Numbered from the stretch's first letter, positions 18,474 through 27,376 are shown. The stretch is DNA of 64,000 nucleotides from Phycisphaerales bacterium (GCA_022446795.1 JAKVBX010000003.1:51056-115055); one strand, 5' to 3'. Notes: a model not told the origin generated them from the sequence alone. Numbers and translations are program-made.

Positions 18474-18802
18474 GGAAAGTCCTCTTTGTTCTCTCTCTGG
18501 ATGGGGATAGGGATGCTTGAACCGTTCTGACACCATCGGTTCCGACCACTTCGAGCATGAACGGAATCAGGAGACAGACTGGGCAGTTTACCCGGAAAGA
18601 TGCCTCAGGCTCCAGAGTCCCGGCCCATACGGACTGGAATCCAAGCCTGGCCGGTGGGACCCCGGGGGTCGACCGGCCAGGGTCGATCCTGAGCAAAAGA
18701 AAGCCCCCGCTCTTACGAGCGGGGGCTTCGGGAAGAAATCGAATCTAGTACGGTCAGGGATCAGCTAGGAGATGGAGAATTCTCCTGATCCCGGAACCAT
18801 AC
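18474..18802. other. Intergenic region between polysaccharide operon and PAP-CTERM gene
   Basis: Contains a minus-strand -10-like TAAACT at 18585-18590, which would give the epimerase gene a leader of about 110 nt, and the terminator of the upstream PAP-CTERM gene at 18694-18728. No credible coding frame was seen. Confidence 0.5.
18694..18728 (-). terminator. Rho-independent terminator of the PAP-CTERM gene
   Basis: A perfect 12-bp inverted repeat (18701-18712 with 18717-18728, loop TTAC) forms a GC-rich stem. On the minus strand it is followed by a T-rich run (TTCTTTTG). It lies about 75 nt downstream of the stop at 18803. Confidence 0.8.
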
Positions 18803-19405
18803 TCAGCGGCGACGACGGCCCATGCCGGCGACACCCGCGAGGCCCAGAAGGGCCAGGGCGCCAGGAGCCGGGATAGTGTCGATCGTCACCCAAGCCGTAC
18901 CACTGGTGAACACACCAGCGTCGAGGCCGGAGCCGTCGTTCCAGGAGCTAGTTGCCACGAGCTCAACGTCACCCTCTGAACCGATGTTCCAACCGTAGCT
19001 TGAGATGTCGCCACTGGAGAAATTGCCGCCCGTGTAATTCACGTACGTGCCGGCTGTATCAGCGCCAGCATTTTGCGTGAACGGGTTGGCATAGGTCCAG
19101 TAGACGTCGCCAGCGGTGTCACCAACGCTGAAGTCCAGAATGCCGATACGGCACTCAGAAGCCCAGTTCGAGTAACCCGAACCTTCGTTGAAGTAGACGT
19201 CAGCGGAAACGTTGCTGAAGCCCCAAGACACGATGAGGGCACCAGCGTAAGACGCGCCGGAGAAACCGCCGCCCAGGGACGTGAAGGTGCTGGCGTTGTA
19301 GCCATTACCCGCGATGTCCACTGAGACAGTCAAAGTCTCGCCGATTGCGGCCCCAGCCATGGCCACGGATGCAATACCCGCAGCAGTAAGCGTAAGCCTA
19401 TTCAT
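18803..19405 (-). CDS. PAP/PEP-CTERM surface protein
   Basis: PEP-CTERM proteins are exported and processed by an exosortase at a short C-terminal signal. The 200-residue product has a signal peptide (to about residue 22, IGETL), a Ser/Gly/Thr/Asn-rich beta-type body with few charged residues, and the tripartite C-terminus IPAPGALALLGLAGVAGMGRRRR: a PAP variant of the PEP motif, a hydrophobic helix and a basic tail. This variant is common in Phycisphaerae. AAGGAGGAG lies 5-7 nt before the ATG and a dedicated terminator follows. It is next to the XrtA-type polysaccharide operon, which supports a shared role at the cell surface. Confidence 0.85.
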   Translation of the reverse strand: MNRLTLTAAGIASVAMAGAAIGETLTVSVDIAGNGYNASTFTSLGGGFSGASYAGALIVSWGFSNVSADVYFNEGSGYSNWASECRIGILDFSVGDTAGDVYWTYANPFTQNAGADTAGTYVNYTGGNFSSGDISSYGWNIGSEGDVELVATSSWNDGSGLDAGVFTSGTAWVTIDTIPAPGALALLGLAGVAGMGRRRR

Positions 19406-19427
19406 TCTTTCTCCTCCTTCTCAAAGG

Positions 19428-19433
19428 ATCCTA
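19428..19433 (-). promoter_or_regulatory. -10-like hexamer TAGGAT for the PAP-CTERM gene
   Basis: TAGGAT on the minus strand lies 22 nt before the ATG at 19405, with AAGGAGGAG between; a leadered arrangement. No good -35 seen, and no convincing sigma-54 site. Confidence 0.35.
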
Positions 19434-19950
19434 ATTTCGTCCGTCCGGGCCGATTGCCAGATCAGACACACCATGGTTTGTGCTCGCCACCTCGGTTCCC
19501 GAAACCCAGGCTTCTCGACGCGAACATGCATGCATGATGAGCAATAGCACCCAACGACAACGTGGCCGCTGGTCGCGCGGTGCAGTTCTACTCATCTGAA
19601 AGGGAACTACGCATCTCCCCCTTCTCTCTCTTTCCTCTGCTGCACCCTTGCCCAGAACGACCAGGAAGGGAGTCAGCAGTAAGTACAGATTGCCAGCCCT
19701 GATACCGCTGGTCAAGGTCCAGTATCGAATTCAGTGAAGTTCTTCTAGGACCTTGTTAAAGAGGTATTTACGGGGTCATAACCGGTACAAGACCAGGATA
19801 TAAGCCGCTGGAGGCCCTTAAACCGGTTTTTGAAACTGGCCGGCGGCCTCACCCAGGCCAAGCTCAATCGAGATGGATGAAACCGCCTCCCTGGGCCCAC
19901 TGCATCACCCCGCCCCACGGGTAATGACACGCTCCCAGCCCCTCCAGGCC

Positions 19951-19990
19951 CCCCTCGGGACCCCTCGGCCCCCCTCGGCCCCCCCTCGGG
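19951..19990. repeat. Four tandem copies of a 10-bp C-rich unit
   Basis: Four consecutive units of the form CCCCTCGGNN, about 75 bp upstream of the tricorn protease start. Its role is unknown; it may be simple replication slippage. Confidence 0.7.
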
Positions 19991-20066
19991 AGCCCATTGT
20001 CGGGTGCTTCACTACAGTACTCGATACACCCAAGAACCCCATTTTCCCCGGGAGCCCGTGATAGCC

Positions 20067-23000
20067 ATGAGACGCGTGATGATGCCCCTTGCCTCACTGA
20101 CCACCGCCACCGCACTGTCGACGGCCGTGCTGGCCGCCTCCACCCCATCTACCAACGGATTCCCCCAGTACCCGTCTGTCTCCCCCAATGGGCAGGTCAC
20201 GGTGTTCTCATTGGGTGGCGATCTCTGGGCGGTGCCGACCGGTGGCGGACATGCGGAACGACTGACCGCTCACGAAGCAACGGAACGACGCAGTGCGTTC
20301 TCCCCCGATGGCAATTGGCTCGCGTTCGAATCCGATCGCAATGGTGCCAACAGCATCTTCGTGATGCCGGTGGAGCAGCGAGGTGGACGACTCGTGGCAA
20401 CGGGTCCGATCGAACGGCTCGTCGTCAGCGATCGAAGCCAGGCCCTCTCCGGCTTCACACCCGAGGGTGACGCCGTCCTCTTCTGGAGCAGCCGTGACCC
20501 GTCGCTGTTCCGTGAGTCGGGCATGTACATGGCGCCATTGGACCATGGTCCCGTCACGCCACTGACCAAGGCCAAGGGTGAGCGACCGCGCATCAGTGGC
20601 GACACGCTGTGGTTCTCTCGTGGCGGCGCTCCCATGGAACGCCCCGGGTACCGCGGCAGCAGTAATCACGACGTCTGGTCAATGGACATGACCGACGGCA
20701 CATTCCGACGAGTCACCAGCAACCGAGCCAACGACACCAGTGCCTTTCCGACACCCTCCGGTGACGTGATCCTGCTGTCCTCGCGTGATGGCCAGAACAA
20801 CCTCTGGCGGCTCCCGGCCGGTGACAGCGAGGAGAACATGGTCCAGTTGACCACGCTCGCGCCCGCCGCCGGACAGGCCACCATCGGGCATGGCGCCCGT
20901 GACCTGACGGTGTCGGCCGATGGCCAGACGGCGGTCTTTGCCGTCTGGGATCAACTGCATCGCCTTGACCTGGACGATCCAGCATCCGGCCCATCGGTCA
21001 TCGATCTCCGGGTCGGCCCGGATCACGCCACGTCCCCCACGCGGCGACAGCGGCTGAATACGGCCGTCACGGAAGTGGCTCGGCACCCGGATGGCAAGGC
21101 CATTGCCGTCGCCGCCCGTGGCGAGTTGATGGTCCGCAGCACCGAGGACGACCACCCCACGCATCGCATCACCGAGGATCACGCCCGTGACCAGTCCATT
21201 GCCTGGTCGCCTGACGGTCAGAAGCTGTACTTCACCTCCGACCGTGATGGCCATGAGGGCATCTGGGCCGCAACGGTCTCACTGTCCCGGGGGGACCTTG
21301 AGGACAAGGACGACGAGAAGTCGGAAGACAACTCGGCGGATACCACGGAGGCAGAGGACAGCGAAGACAAGGCGGCACCTGATGCCGACGAGCCCGCGCC
21401 CGATGCCGATGCGCCCAAGCCGATCGTGGCCAATGACAACGCCACTGCTGAACCCGCCGAGTCAAAGGATGACGAGGAAGACAAGAAGGCGACACCCAAG
21501 AACGAGTCCGGCAAGCGCTGGGCCGAGGCCCTGCGATTCGACATCGAACCTGTCATCGTCAATGACAGCCCCAACCACCATCCCATGCCGTCACCGGATG
21601 GCCGCTCGCTCCTGTACATGAAGGAACGTGGTGACCTGTACCTTCGCGACCTGGCGTCTGGCGAGGACCGACTGCTGCTGAAGGGCTGGTGGCCGCCGGA
21701 GGTTCAATGGGCCTCCGACTCGAGGCACATCGTGTACGCCACCATGGACCTGGATTTCAACGGTGACATCTGGATCATGGATGTCGAGTCCCCCGAGTCG
21801 GCAGTCAATCTCACGCGCCATCCCGACGTGGACGAATCACCGCGGCTCAGCGCCGACGGCAAGGTGCTCATCTTCCGCAGTGACCGAAGGCAGATCGGTG
21901 GCTCCGATGAGTACGACGTCTACCGGGTCTTCCTGGACGAATCCCTCGACGGCATGACCGACTGGGAACGGGCCAATCACTTCGAAGCCGCTGACAAGGT
22001 TGCCGGGAAGATCAAGATGATCGACACGGTCGACCTCGAGGAAGACGCCGAGGCGAACGAGCCCCTGGAGTTCGAGAACCTCGACACCGCGTGGCGACGG
22101 GCGCAACAGATCACGTCATTCGACGGCGGCGAGAGCGATCTGCTCCTCTCCCCCGGCGGCAACGCCGTCGTGTTCTCCGCCAATGTCGACGGCACGAGTG
22201 GCCTGTATCGCGTTGACGCCATGGGCAAGGATCGCAAGCGGATCGTCAGCGGTTCGGTCAGCGATCTCCGGATCAACCCCTCTGGCTCCACACTCAGTTA
22301 CGTCAGTGGTGGCTCGGCCAAGACGGTCCCGATCAAGGGTGGAACGGCCAAGAGCTTCGGGGTCAGTGCCGATGCGGAAATCGTCATTGCCGATGAGCAG
22401 GCCCAGAAGTTCGACGAAACGGCACGACTCTTCGGTCGCTGGTTCTATCACCCCGACCTGAAGGGACTCGACTGGGAGGCATTGTCCGACCAGTATCGAG
22501 ACCTGGCCACGACGACGCGAACCCCCCAGGAATTCAACCGGGTGGTCACGATGTTCTTCGGCGAGGTGGAAGGATCCCACACCGGTATCAGTGGCGGAGG
22601 CGGATTCTCAGCGTCCTCTGATCCCATCGGCTACCTGGGCCTCTCGGCGCGGCCCGTTCCCGGTGGCTATGAAGTCATCGAGGTCCTTGATCGATCACCC
22701 GCCGCACACGAGGACTCCCGTATCGAGATCGGGGATGTCATCACCGCGGTCAATGACAAACCACTTGCGGATGGCCCCGACAGGCTTCCCCTCGTGGACC
22801 TGAATTCGGCCATGGCCGGCACCCGGGGCCAGGAGACGCTCCTGGACGTGAGATCCCCCGGTGAAGAAGGTGGCGAGGCAGAAGATCGAATCGTCATCAT
22901 CTCTCCCATCTCGTGGTATTCCTGGAGCACGCTCTCGTATAACGACGAGATCCGACGCAACCAGGAACTGGTGGATGAACTGAGCGATGGCCGCCTCGGG

Positions 23001-23579
23001 TACCTCCATATCCGAAGCATGAACATGCCATCGGTCCATGAATTCGAGCACCAGTTGTATGCCGCCGCCCATGGCAAGGAAGGCCTGGTCATCGACGTCC
23101 GGAACAACGGCGGTGGATGGACCACTGACATCCTGCTCACGTCGCTGACGGCTCCGGTGCACGCGTCCACCATCCCGCGTGGCGTCGCCTGGGAAGATGC
23201 ACCCTCTGATGCGTATCCCCAGGATCGCCGGCTGATCTATGCCTGGTCACGCCCCATCGTGGTCCTGGCGAACGAGCATTCCTTCTCGAATGCGGAGATC
23301 TTCACACACGCGATCAAGAACGAGAACCGGGGCCGCGTGGTCGGGGAAGAGACCTTCGGTGGTGTCATCTCGACCGGCAGTTTCCGGCTGATCGACGGCA
23401 GCCGCGTGCGTCGCCCGTTCCGGGGCTGGCGACTGCCGGACGGCACGGACATGGAGGCCCGGGGCGCCATGCCGGACATCCGCGTGGAACGGACACCGAC
23501 GGACGAAGCCGCGGGACGCGACCGCCAGTTGGAAGTGGCCATCGATGATCTCGTCAAGCAACTGAACAGCGGAGAGTGA
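20067..23579 (+). CDS. Tricorn protease homologue (S41 family)
   Basis: Tricorn-type proteases degrade peptides and combine beta-propellers with a PDZ and an S41 serine-protease core. The 1170-residue product has a signal-like N-terminus (to about residue 25, VLAAS), suggesting export. TolB-like propeller repeats (YPSVSPNGQVTVFSLGGDLW, then SPDGNWLAFESDRNG) begin at about residue 33. An acidic low-complexity insert lies at about 411-482. A second propeller follows, then a PDZ domain near 845-920 and the S41 core with NEHSFSNAEIF, whose second Ser (about 1074) is the predicted nucleophile. The start was chosen at the signal-like segment. A 39-residue membrane protein follows one base downstream. 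Confidence 0.9.
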   Translation: MRRVMMPLASLTTATALSTAVLAASTPSTNGFPQYPSVSPNGQVTVFSLGGDLWAVPTGGGHAERLTAHEATERRSAFSPDGNWLAFESDRNGANSIFVMPVEQRGGRLVATGPIERLVVSDRSQALSGFTPEGDAVLFWSSRDPSLFRESGMYMAPLDHGPVTPLTKAKGERPRISGDTLWFSRGGAPMERPGYRGSSNHDVWSMDMTDGTFRRVTSNRANDTSAFPTPSGDVILLSSRDGQNNLWRLPAGDSEENMVQLTTLAPAAGQATIGHGARDLTVSADGQTAVFAVWDQLHRLDLDDPASGPSVIDLRVGPDHATSPTRRQRLNTAVTEVARHPDGKAIAVAARGELMVRSTEDDHPTHRITEDHARDQSIAWSPDGQKLYFTSDRDGHEGIWAATVSLSRGDLEDKDDEKSEDNSADTTEAEDSEDKAAPDADEPAPDADAPKPIVANDNATAEPAESKDDEEDKKATPKNESGKRWAEALRFDIEPVIVNDSPNHHPMPSPDGRSLLYMKERGDLYLRDLASGEDRLLLKGWWPPEVQWASDSRHIVYATMDLDFNGDIWIMDVESPESAVNLTRHPDVDESPRLSADGKVLIFRSDRRQIGGSDEYDVYRVFLDESLDGMTDWERANHFEAADKVAGKIKMIDTVDLEEDAEANEPLEFENLDTAWRRAQQITSFDGGESDLLLSPGGNAVVFSANVDGTSGLYRVDAMGKDRKRIVSGSVSDLRINPSGSTLSYVSGGSAKTVPIKGGTAKSFGVSADAEIVIADEQAQKFDETARLFGRWFYHPDLKGLDWEALSDQYRDLATTTRTPQEFNRVVTMFFGEVEGSHTGISGGGGFSASSDPIGYLGLSARPVPGGYEVIEVLDRSPAAHEDSRIEIGDVITAVNDKPLADGPDRLPLVDLNSAMAGTRGQETLLDVRSPGEEGGEAEDRIVIISPISWYSWSTLSYNDEIRRNQELVDELSDGRLGYLHIRSMNMPSVHEFEHQLYAAAHGKEGLVIDVRNNGGGWTTDILLTSLTAPVHASTIPRGVAWEDAPSDAYPQDRRLIYAWSRPIVVLANEHSFSNAEIFTHAIKNENRGRVVGEETFGGVISTGSFRLIDGSRVRRPFRGWRLPDGTDMEARGAMPDIRVERTPTDEAAGRDRQLEVAIDDLVKQLNSGE

Positions 23580-23580
23580 C

Positions 23581-23700
23581 ATGCTGGCCTGGCTCGTGAC
23601 GGGTGTCGGCATGGTCGCCGTCGGGTGGCTGGTCTGGTCACTGCTCAAGGCCCAGGGGCCGGCCACGCCGCCACGTGATGACATGACGCTGGAGGACTAG
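23581..23700 (+). CDS. Small single-pass membrane protein (39 aa)
   Basis: Begins one base after the tricorn stop codon and encodes 39 residues: a hydrophobic segment from about residue 3 to 24 (LVTGVGMVAVGWLVWSLL), a short Gly/Pro stretch and an acidic tail ending MTLEDD-like (MTLED). GGAGAG precedes the ATG. Hydrophobic helix followed by a charged tail in frame with a well-placed ribosome site argues for a real small protein, translationally coupled to the protease. Its TAG stop shares three bases with the convergent MscS stop. No family recognised. Confidence 0.6.
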   Translation: MLAWLVTGVGMVAVGWLVWSLLKAQGPATPPRDDMTLED

Positions 23701-25115
23701 CTGCCCGCCTTCGCCGCGGCAACAGCCGCGCCGGCTTCCCGGACGTCCTGCCCGGACGGCGACTGGTGGACCTCGAGCCCGAACCGCGGCACTGCCGCCA
23801 GCAGGTGATCGAAGATGTCCGCCTGGATCTCCTCGTAGGGCACCCAGTTATTGTCATTGGTGAAGACATAGATCTCGATGGGCAGGCCCTCGGCCGTTGG
23901 CTCCAGTTGCCGGACGAGGAACGTGAATCCCTCGGTGTGGATCTTCGGATGAGCCCGGAGGTAGGCCTTCACGTAGGCGCGGAAGATCCCGATATTGGTC
24001 TGCCGGCGACCATTGACCTCGGTCTCGTCATTGACGTCGTTCTCACGATTCCATTTCGCCAGTTCCTGGATCTTCTCCTCCAGGTAGGGCTCCAGGATCG
24101 TGAACGTCTTGAAGGTCTCCAGCATCTCGACCGTGGCGAAGGTGATCGTGGACACGTCGATGTTGATCGATCGCTTGATTCGACGGCCACCCGAATCTGC
24201 CATTCCCCGCCAGTTGATGAAGGACTTCTGGAACAGGTCATACGCCGGAACCATGGCGATGGTCCGATCCCAGTTCTGGACCCGGACCGTCGTCAGGCTG
24301 ACCTCGATGACATCACCGTCGACCCGCGTGCCCGGAATCTCGATCCAGTCACCGACCCGCACCATGTCGTTGGCCGCCAACTGCAGACCCGCGACCAGGC
24401 CCAGGAGCGAGTCACGGAAGATCAGCAGCACGATGGCCATGAAGGCACCGAGGCCGGAGAGGAACCACAGCGGCGACTTGGCGAAGATCACGCTCAGCAC
24501 CAACAGGATGGCCACCATGGTCAGGACGAGCTTGGTCGCCTGGAGGATGCCCTCGATGGCGGTGTCCTGCGTGTGCTCCCGGGAGGTATAGAGCCGGCCA
24601 CCCACCTCGACCAGGGCATAACCGACCACCAGGAAGATCCAGATGGCGTAGATATCCAGCAGTGGGAACAGCCATCGATTGATATCGTCAGACAGGATCA
24701 ACGGCAGGGCCGTCGCCAGGATGACGATCGGAATCATGTGCGACAGCCGCGTAAGAACCTTGTTCTCGACGAACTGCTTGCCCCAGACCGTCCCGGTCTT
24801 CACCAGGGCGCGGTCACCGAGGGCGTGAATCAGGAATCGTGCAAACCAGTTCGCGATGACACAGACCAGGAGCACCGCGACGACGAACACCGCCCAGGCG
24901 GTCCACTCGACGACGCTCTCGTTCCACCCCGAGTACCGGATGAGGGATTCCAGGCTGTCATGCCAGCCCTTGACGTGGGCGCCGACCTGCGAATCCCGAA
25001 GTCCCTGGAGGGCACCGAAATCCGTCGTCGCATTGGTCTGCGCCGTGGCATTGGTCTGGGCCGTGGCATTCGCCTGGGCCGTGGCATTCACCTGCTTAGC
25101 CGCATCGAAGAACAT
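23697..25115 (-). CDS. MscS-family mechanosensitive channel with repeated N-terminus
   Basis: MscS channels open under membrane tension to release solutes on hypo-osmotic shock. The 472-residue product is of the long YbdG-like type: several membrane helices, then the pore helix and beta-domain region GAFMAIVLLIFRDSLLGLVAG and VRVGDWIEIPGTRVDGDVIEV, where the channel Gly/Ala pattern and the DWIEI strand are visible. It ends with a soluble alpha/beta domain. The extreme N-terminus has NATAQ repeats (residues 10-29) from an 18-bp minisatellite. The ATG is 7 nt after a TACAGT hexamer. Confidence 0.85.
   Translation of the reverse strand: MFFDAAKQVNATAQANATAQTNATAQTNATTDFGALQGLRDSQVGAHVKGWHDSLESLIRYSGWNESVVEWTAWAVFVVAVLLVCVIANWFARFLIHALGDRALVKTGTVWGKQFVENKVLTRLSHMIPIVILATALPLILSDDINRWLFPLLDIYAIWIFLVVGYALVEVGGRLYTSREHTQDTAIEGILQATKLVLTMVAILLVLSVIFAKSPLWFLSGLGAFMAIVLLIFRDSLLGLVAGLQLAANDMVRVGDWIEIPGTRVDGDVIEVSLTTVRVQNWDRTIAMVPAYDLFQKSFINWRGMADSGGRRIKRSINIDVSTITFATVEMLETFKTFTILEPYLEEKIQELAKWNRENDVNDETEVNGRRQTNIGIFRAYVKAYLRAHPKIHTEGFTFLVRQLEPTAEGLPIEIYVFTNDNNWVPYEEIQADIFDHLLAAVPRFGLEVHQSPSGQDVREAGAAVAAAKAGS
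25030..25094. repeat. 18-bp coding minisatellite in the MscS gene
   Basis: Three full 18-bp units (25030-25047, 25048-25065, 25066-25083) and a partial fourth, encoding NATAQ(T/A) hexapeptides. Unit length is a multiple of three, so copy-number change would keep the frame. Confidence 0.8.
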
Positions 25116-25122
25116 GGCGGGG

Positions 25123-25128
25123 ACTGTA
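25123..25128 (-). promoter_or_regulatory. -10-like hexamer TACAGT, leaderless arrangement
   Basis: On the minus strand TACAGT ends 7 nt before the MscS ATG at 25115; no Shine-Dalgarno is present. Confidence 0.4.
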
Positions 25129-25142
25129 CCAACCCCTGCTGA

Positions 25143-26078
25143 CTAGTACACCTCGACCATGCACCGATCGCCGGGACGGACCTTCTTCATCGCAGCGGCA
25201 TCCGCATCGGCCATGGAGACCATCCCCTCGGGGGTGGTCACGTAGCCCCCGGCGACGCCCAGGCGTTCCAGGAGCTTGTAGATCCCGATCTGCATCCCCT
25301 CGATCCCGCAGACGTAGAGGAGCGTCCGATCCCGGGCCAGGACCTCGTGGAACGGATCCTCGGTCTCCACGATGTACTGATCGACGTACATCCGGCGGCC
25401 CACCTCGGGACGGCTGATGACCGTGTGGTAATGGAAGCCGGGGTGCTCATCCTGCATCCTGGAGAAGAAATCGTCGTACATCAGGTCCGTGCCATAGGGC
25501 ACCCCGATGACCAGGTGGATCTCGCAGTTGCGAGGCCCATCCGGATGCTGCAGCAGCTCCATGACCATGCCCCGGAAGGGCGCGATGCCCGTACCGGTAG
25601 CGACGAAGACGTAGTCATGCTTCTCCGGGTCGTCGGGCAGGAGAAACCGCTTGCCCGCCGGACCGGAAACGAGGACTTCATCACCCACGCGGCAGTCGCA
25701 GAGATAGTTGCTGCACACGCCCAGGAAGAGACTGTGCTCCTCCGAGTCATCACTCTCGGTCTCATCAATCAACCGCTTGCACGTCGTCGACAGGACATTG
25801 CCATCACCGTCCTCGCCCCACGTCGGCGCAGAGATCGAGTACAGCCGAACGGCATGTGGCTTGCCCTTTTCATTCTCCCCGGGGGGAACAACTCCGAAGG
25901 ACTGGCCGACCCGGAAAGAGCCCGCCAGTGGCGTCCCGGAAACATCGATCGCAACGTGACGAACATAACTGGCCGATCGCCCCTTCAGGCACGGGGTCGA
26001 TTCAACCACCCGCCCGATGACCGGTTCCTTGGGGCGAACGACGTGCATGTTCACATCAGAGAACGTGGGTGTAGTCAT
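25143..26078 (-). CDS. Ferredoxin-NADP(+) reductase, plant type
   Basis: A 311-residue flavoprotein that moves electrons between ferredoxin and NADP(H). FAD-binding motif RLYSISA, second FAD motif GVCSNYLCD, NADP motif GTGIAPFRGM and the C-terminal nicotinamide-region motif YVCGIEGMQ are all present. It ends in EVY, the conserved terminal Tyr that stacks on the flavin in plant-type enzymes. The gene is monocistronic, 27 bp downstream of the MscS start on the same strand order, with its own terminator-flanked promoter region upstream. Confidence 0.9.
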   Translation of the reverse strand: MTTPTFSDVNMHVVRPKEPVIGRVVESTPCLKGRSASYVRHVAIDVSGTPLAGSFRVGQSFGVVPPGENEKGKPHAVRLYSISAPTWGEDGDGNVLSTTCKRLIDETESDDSEEHSLFLGVCSNYLCDCRVGDEVLVSGPAGKRFLLPDDPEKHDYVFVATGTGIAPFRGMVMELLQHPDGPRNCEIHLVIGVPYGTDLMYDDFFSRMQDEHPGFHYHTVISRPEVGRRMYVDQYIVETEDPFHEVLARDRTLLYVCGIEGMQIGIYKLLERLGVAGGYVTTPEGMVSMADADAAAMKKVRPGDRCMVEVY

Positions 26079-26087
26079 GCTGTCACG

Positions 26088-26093
26088 AGTATA
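26088..26093 (-). promoter_or_regulatory. -10-like hexamer TATACT, near-leaderless arrangement
   Basis: On the minus strand TATACT ends 9 nt before the ATG at 26078, within a TTATATACT run, and no Shine-Dalgarno is present. A TTGACG lies 25 nt upstream of it, too far for a standard -35. Confidence 0.45.
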
Positions 26094-26121
26094 TAAGGAG
26101 CGTGGGCTGAAGGCTCACCGT

Positions 26122-26162
26122 CAAAATAAAGGGCGTACGAGCGGTTTTCCGCTCGTACGCCC
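26122..26162 (-). terminator. Rho-independent terminator of the fibro-slime gene
   Basis: A perfect 14-bp inverted repeat (26131-26144 with 26149-26162, loop TTTT) followed on the minus strand by TTTATTTTG. It starts 43 nt after the stop at 26205 and insulates the reductase gene downstream. Confidence 0.85.
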
Positions 26163-26204
26163 CGGGCGATTCAGCACGATGAAAAGCCAGTAGCTGCCGC
26201 CGGG

Positions 26205-27092
26205 TCAGTCATAGGCCGCCGTCATGGGCGGCACCTGGCTGGTTTCCAGCAGCAAGTTCGTGACCAGTCGGAAGTTGGATTGCGTGCGATGACGCTCGGC
26301 AAAGAAAAAGTCCAGCGTATACGTCTCGCCATCGGCCAGGCCCAGCCGGTCCAGGTCGATGGTCTGGTCCACGGCCGGGTGCACCCCGCCGATGTCGATG
26401 ACCAGTTTGCCGTCCACGAAGACCCAGACGTCGTCATCTCCCGTGAACCGGAAGTGATTGTCCTGGTTGGCGTCATACGTGAATTCGGTATGCAGTTCGA
26501 ACGTGAAGTGGAAGTTATGGTCAGGCGATCCACCCGAGTTGCCGAAGAGTTCATCGTCGATGGGGAAGAACCCACCCCTCGCGCTGTAGGACGGATCGGT
26601 CTTGTCATCAAAGACATAGCTGCCATCGCTCTGGCGATTGAAGACCAGCTTCAATGGCTTGGACATGTTGACACCGGGGACATCCCGGTACCACTGGTCG
26701 AAGGTCGCCGCAGACTGGATGCCACCCGAATCAGAACCACCCTTGCGACCACGCCGGTCACCGAGGCCCTGGTCGTAGACGCTCCAGCAGATGGGATTGC
26801 CTGCCGAGTCCTTCCATTGGCGGCGGACCCAGTACCCCTCGCCCGTGAAGACCGGACGACCGTCTTCACCGAGTTGCTCAGCGACATTGCCGGAGAAGTG
26901 CTTGAAGCCGCCGTCGGGCTGACGTTCAAAGTCGGGATGGCCCCCCTGGACCGTACGTTCCTTGAAGTCCCGGACGACCCCGATGAGCTCAAGCGTGGCC
27001 GGTGGCTCCTCGTCGGCCTGGGCGGACAACATGACCATCTCGAGTGGAACCAGGAGCGAGATGACGGCAATGGAGGGGAGGGCGGGATGCAT
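26205..27092 (-). CDS. Secreted fibro-slime domain protein
   Basis: Fibro-slime domains are PA14-like beta modules found in secreted and surface proteins. The 295-residue product has a signal peptide (to about residue 26, SAQADE) and a single domain: GVVRDFKERTVQGGHPDFE at the start, then WYRDVPGVNMS, GDDDVWVFVDGKLVIDIGGVH and FFFAERHRTQSNFR, all family hallmarks. The start at 27092 rather than 27098 is decided by the ribosome site. A strong terminator follows. The role is probably structural or carbohydrate-binding; it is one of several surface proteins in this window. Confidence 0.85.
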   Translation of the reverse strand: MHPALPSIAVISLLVPLEMVMLSAQADEEPPATLELIGVVRDFKERTVQGGHPDFERQPDGGFKHFSGNVAEQLGEDGRPVFTGEGYWVRRQWKDSAGNPICWSVYDQGLGDRRGRKGGSDSGGIQSAATFDQWYRDVPGVNMSKPLKLVFNRQSDGSYVFDDKTDPSYSARGGFFPIDDELFGNSGGSPDHNFHFTFELHTEFTYDANQDNHFRFTGDDDVWVFVDGKLVIDIGGVHPAVDQTIDLDRLGLADGETYTLDFFFAERHRTQSNFRLVTNLLLETSQVPPMTAAYD

Positions 27093-27098
27093 GGGCAT

Positions 27099-27106
27099 TC
27101 CTCCTT
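27099..27106 (-). promoter_or_regulatory. Shine-Dalgarno AAGGAGGA that decides the fibro-slime start
   Basis: It is 6 nt from the ATG at 27092 but abuts the in-frame ATG at 27098, which is too close for initiation. Confidence 0.75.
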
Positions 27107-27376
27107 GGAATGGGGACAGGGCACAAGGCCTTCATAGGACCCTACGATCCAGGTGTTGGAGTCATGTGCCCTCGTCTGCCGAAGCGATGAAAAGGGGCCG
27201 GCACCATGCGGGTTGTATGGAAGACGCGGGCCGGAACCGTGATCTGCTGCACGAGGTGTGGCGGATCGCGGTAGGATCACCCCCGTGGCGTCCAGAGGGA
27301 GTTGGACGCCACCCCCGCCACGGACTCGAACCTCCGCCGGGGCTGGGCCAGCACTCTCAAGGGACTGCAACGCTGC

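Larger units (their letters stand above)
19406..20066. other. Divergent intergenic region with repeats
   Basis: A 661-bp gap between divergent genes, locally more AT-rich (about 19720-19860). It holds the -10-like site for the PAP-CTERM gene, a pyrimidine-rich tract near 19610-19640 and a 10-bp tandem repeat at 19951-19990. No credible coding frame was seen. Confidence 0.5.

Noticed and set aside
19406-19720. Sigma-54 promoter for the PAP-CTERM gene
   Set aside because: The closest match has only GG and GC at the right spacing, with poor flanking bases; a TAGGAT -10-like site fits better.
19997-20028. TTGTCG with GATACA or TACAGT as promoter for the tricorn gene
   Set aside because: Spacings are 20 or 10 bp, outside the normal range.
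23766-25142. 458-codon open frame antisense to the MscS gene
   Set aside because: Low-complexity Asp/Arg/Gln-rich translation and a clear MscS gene on the other strand.
26131-26162. The 14-bp palindrome as an operator for the reductase gene
   Set aside because: The adjacent T-run on the minus strand and its position 43 nt after the fibro-slime stop fit a terminator.
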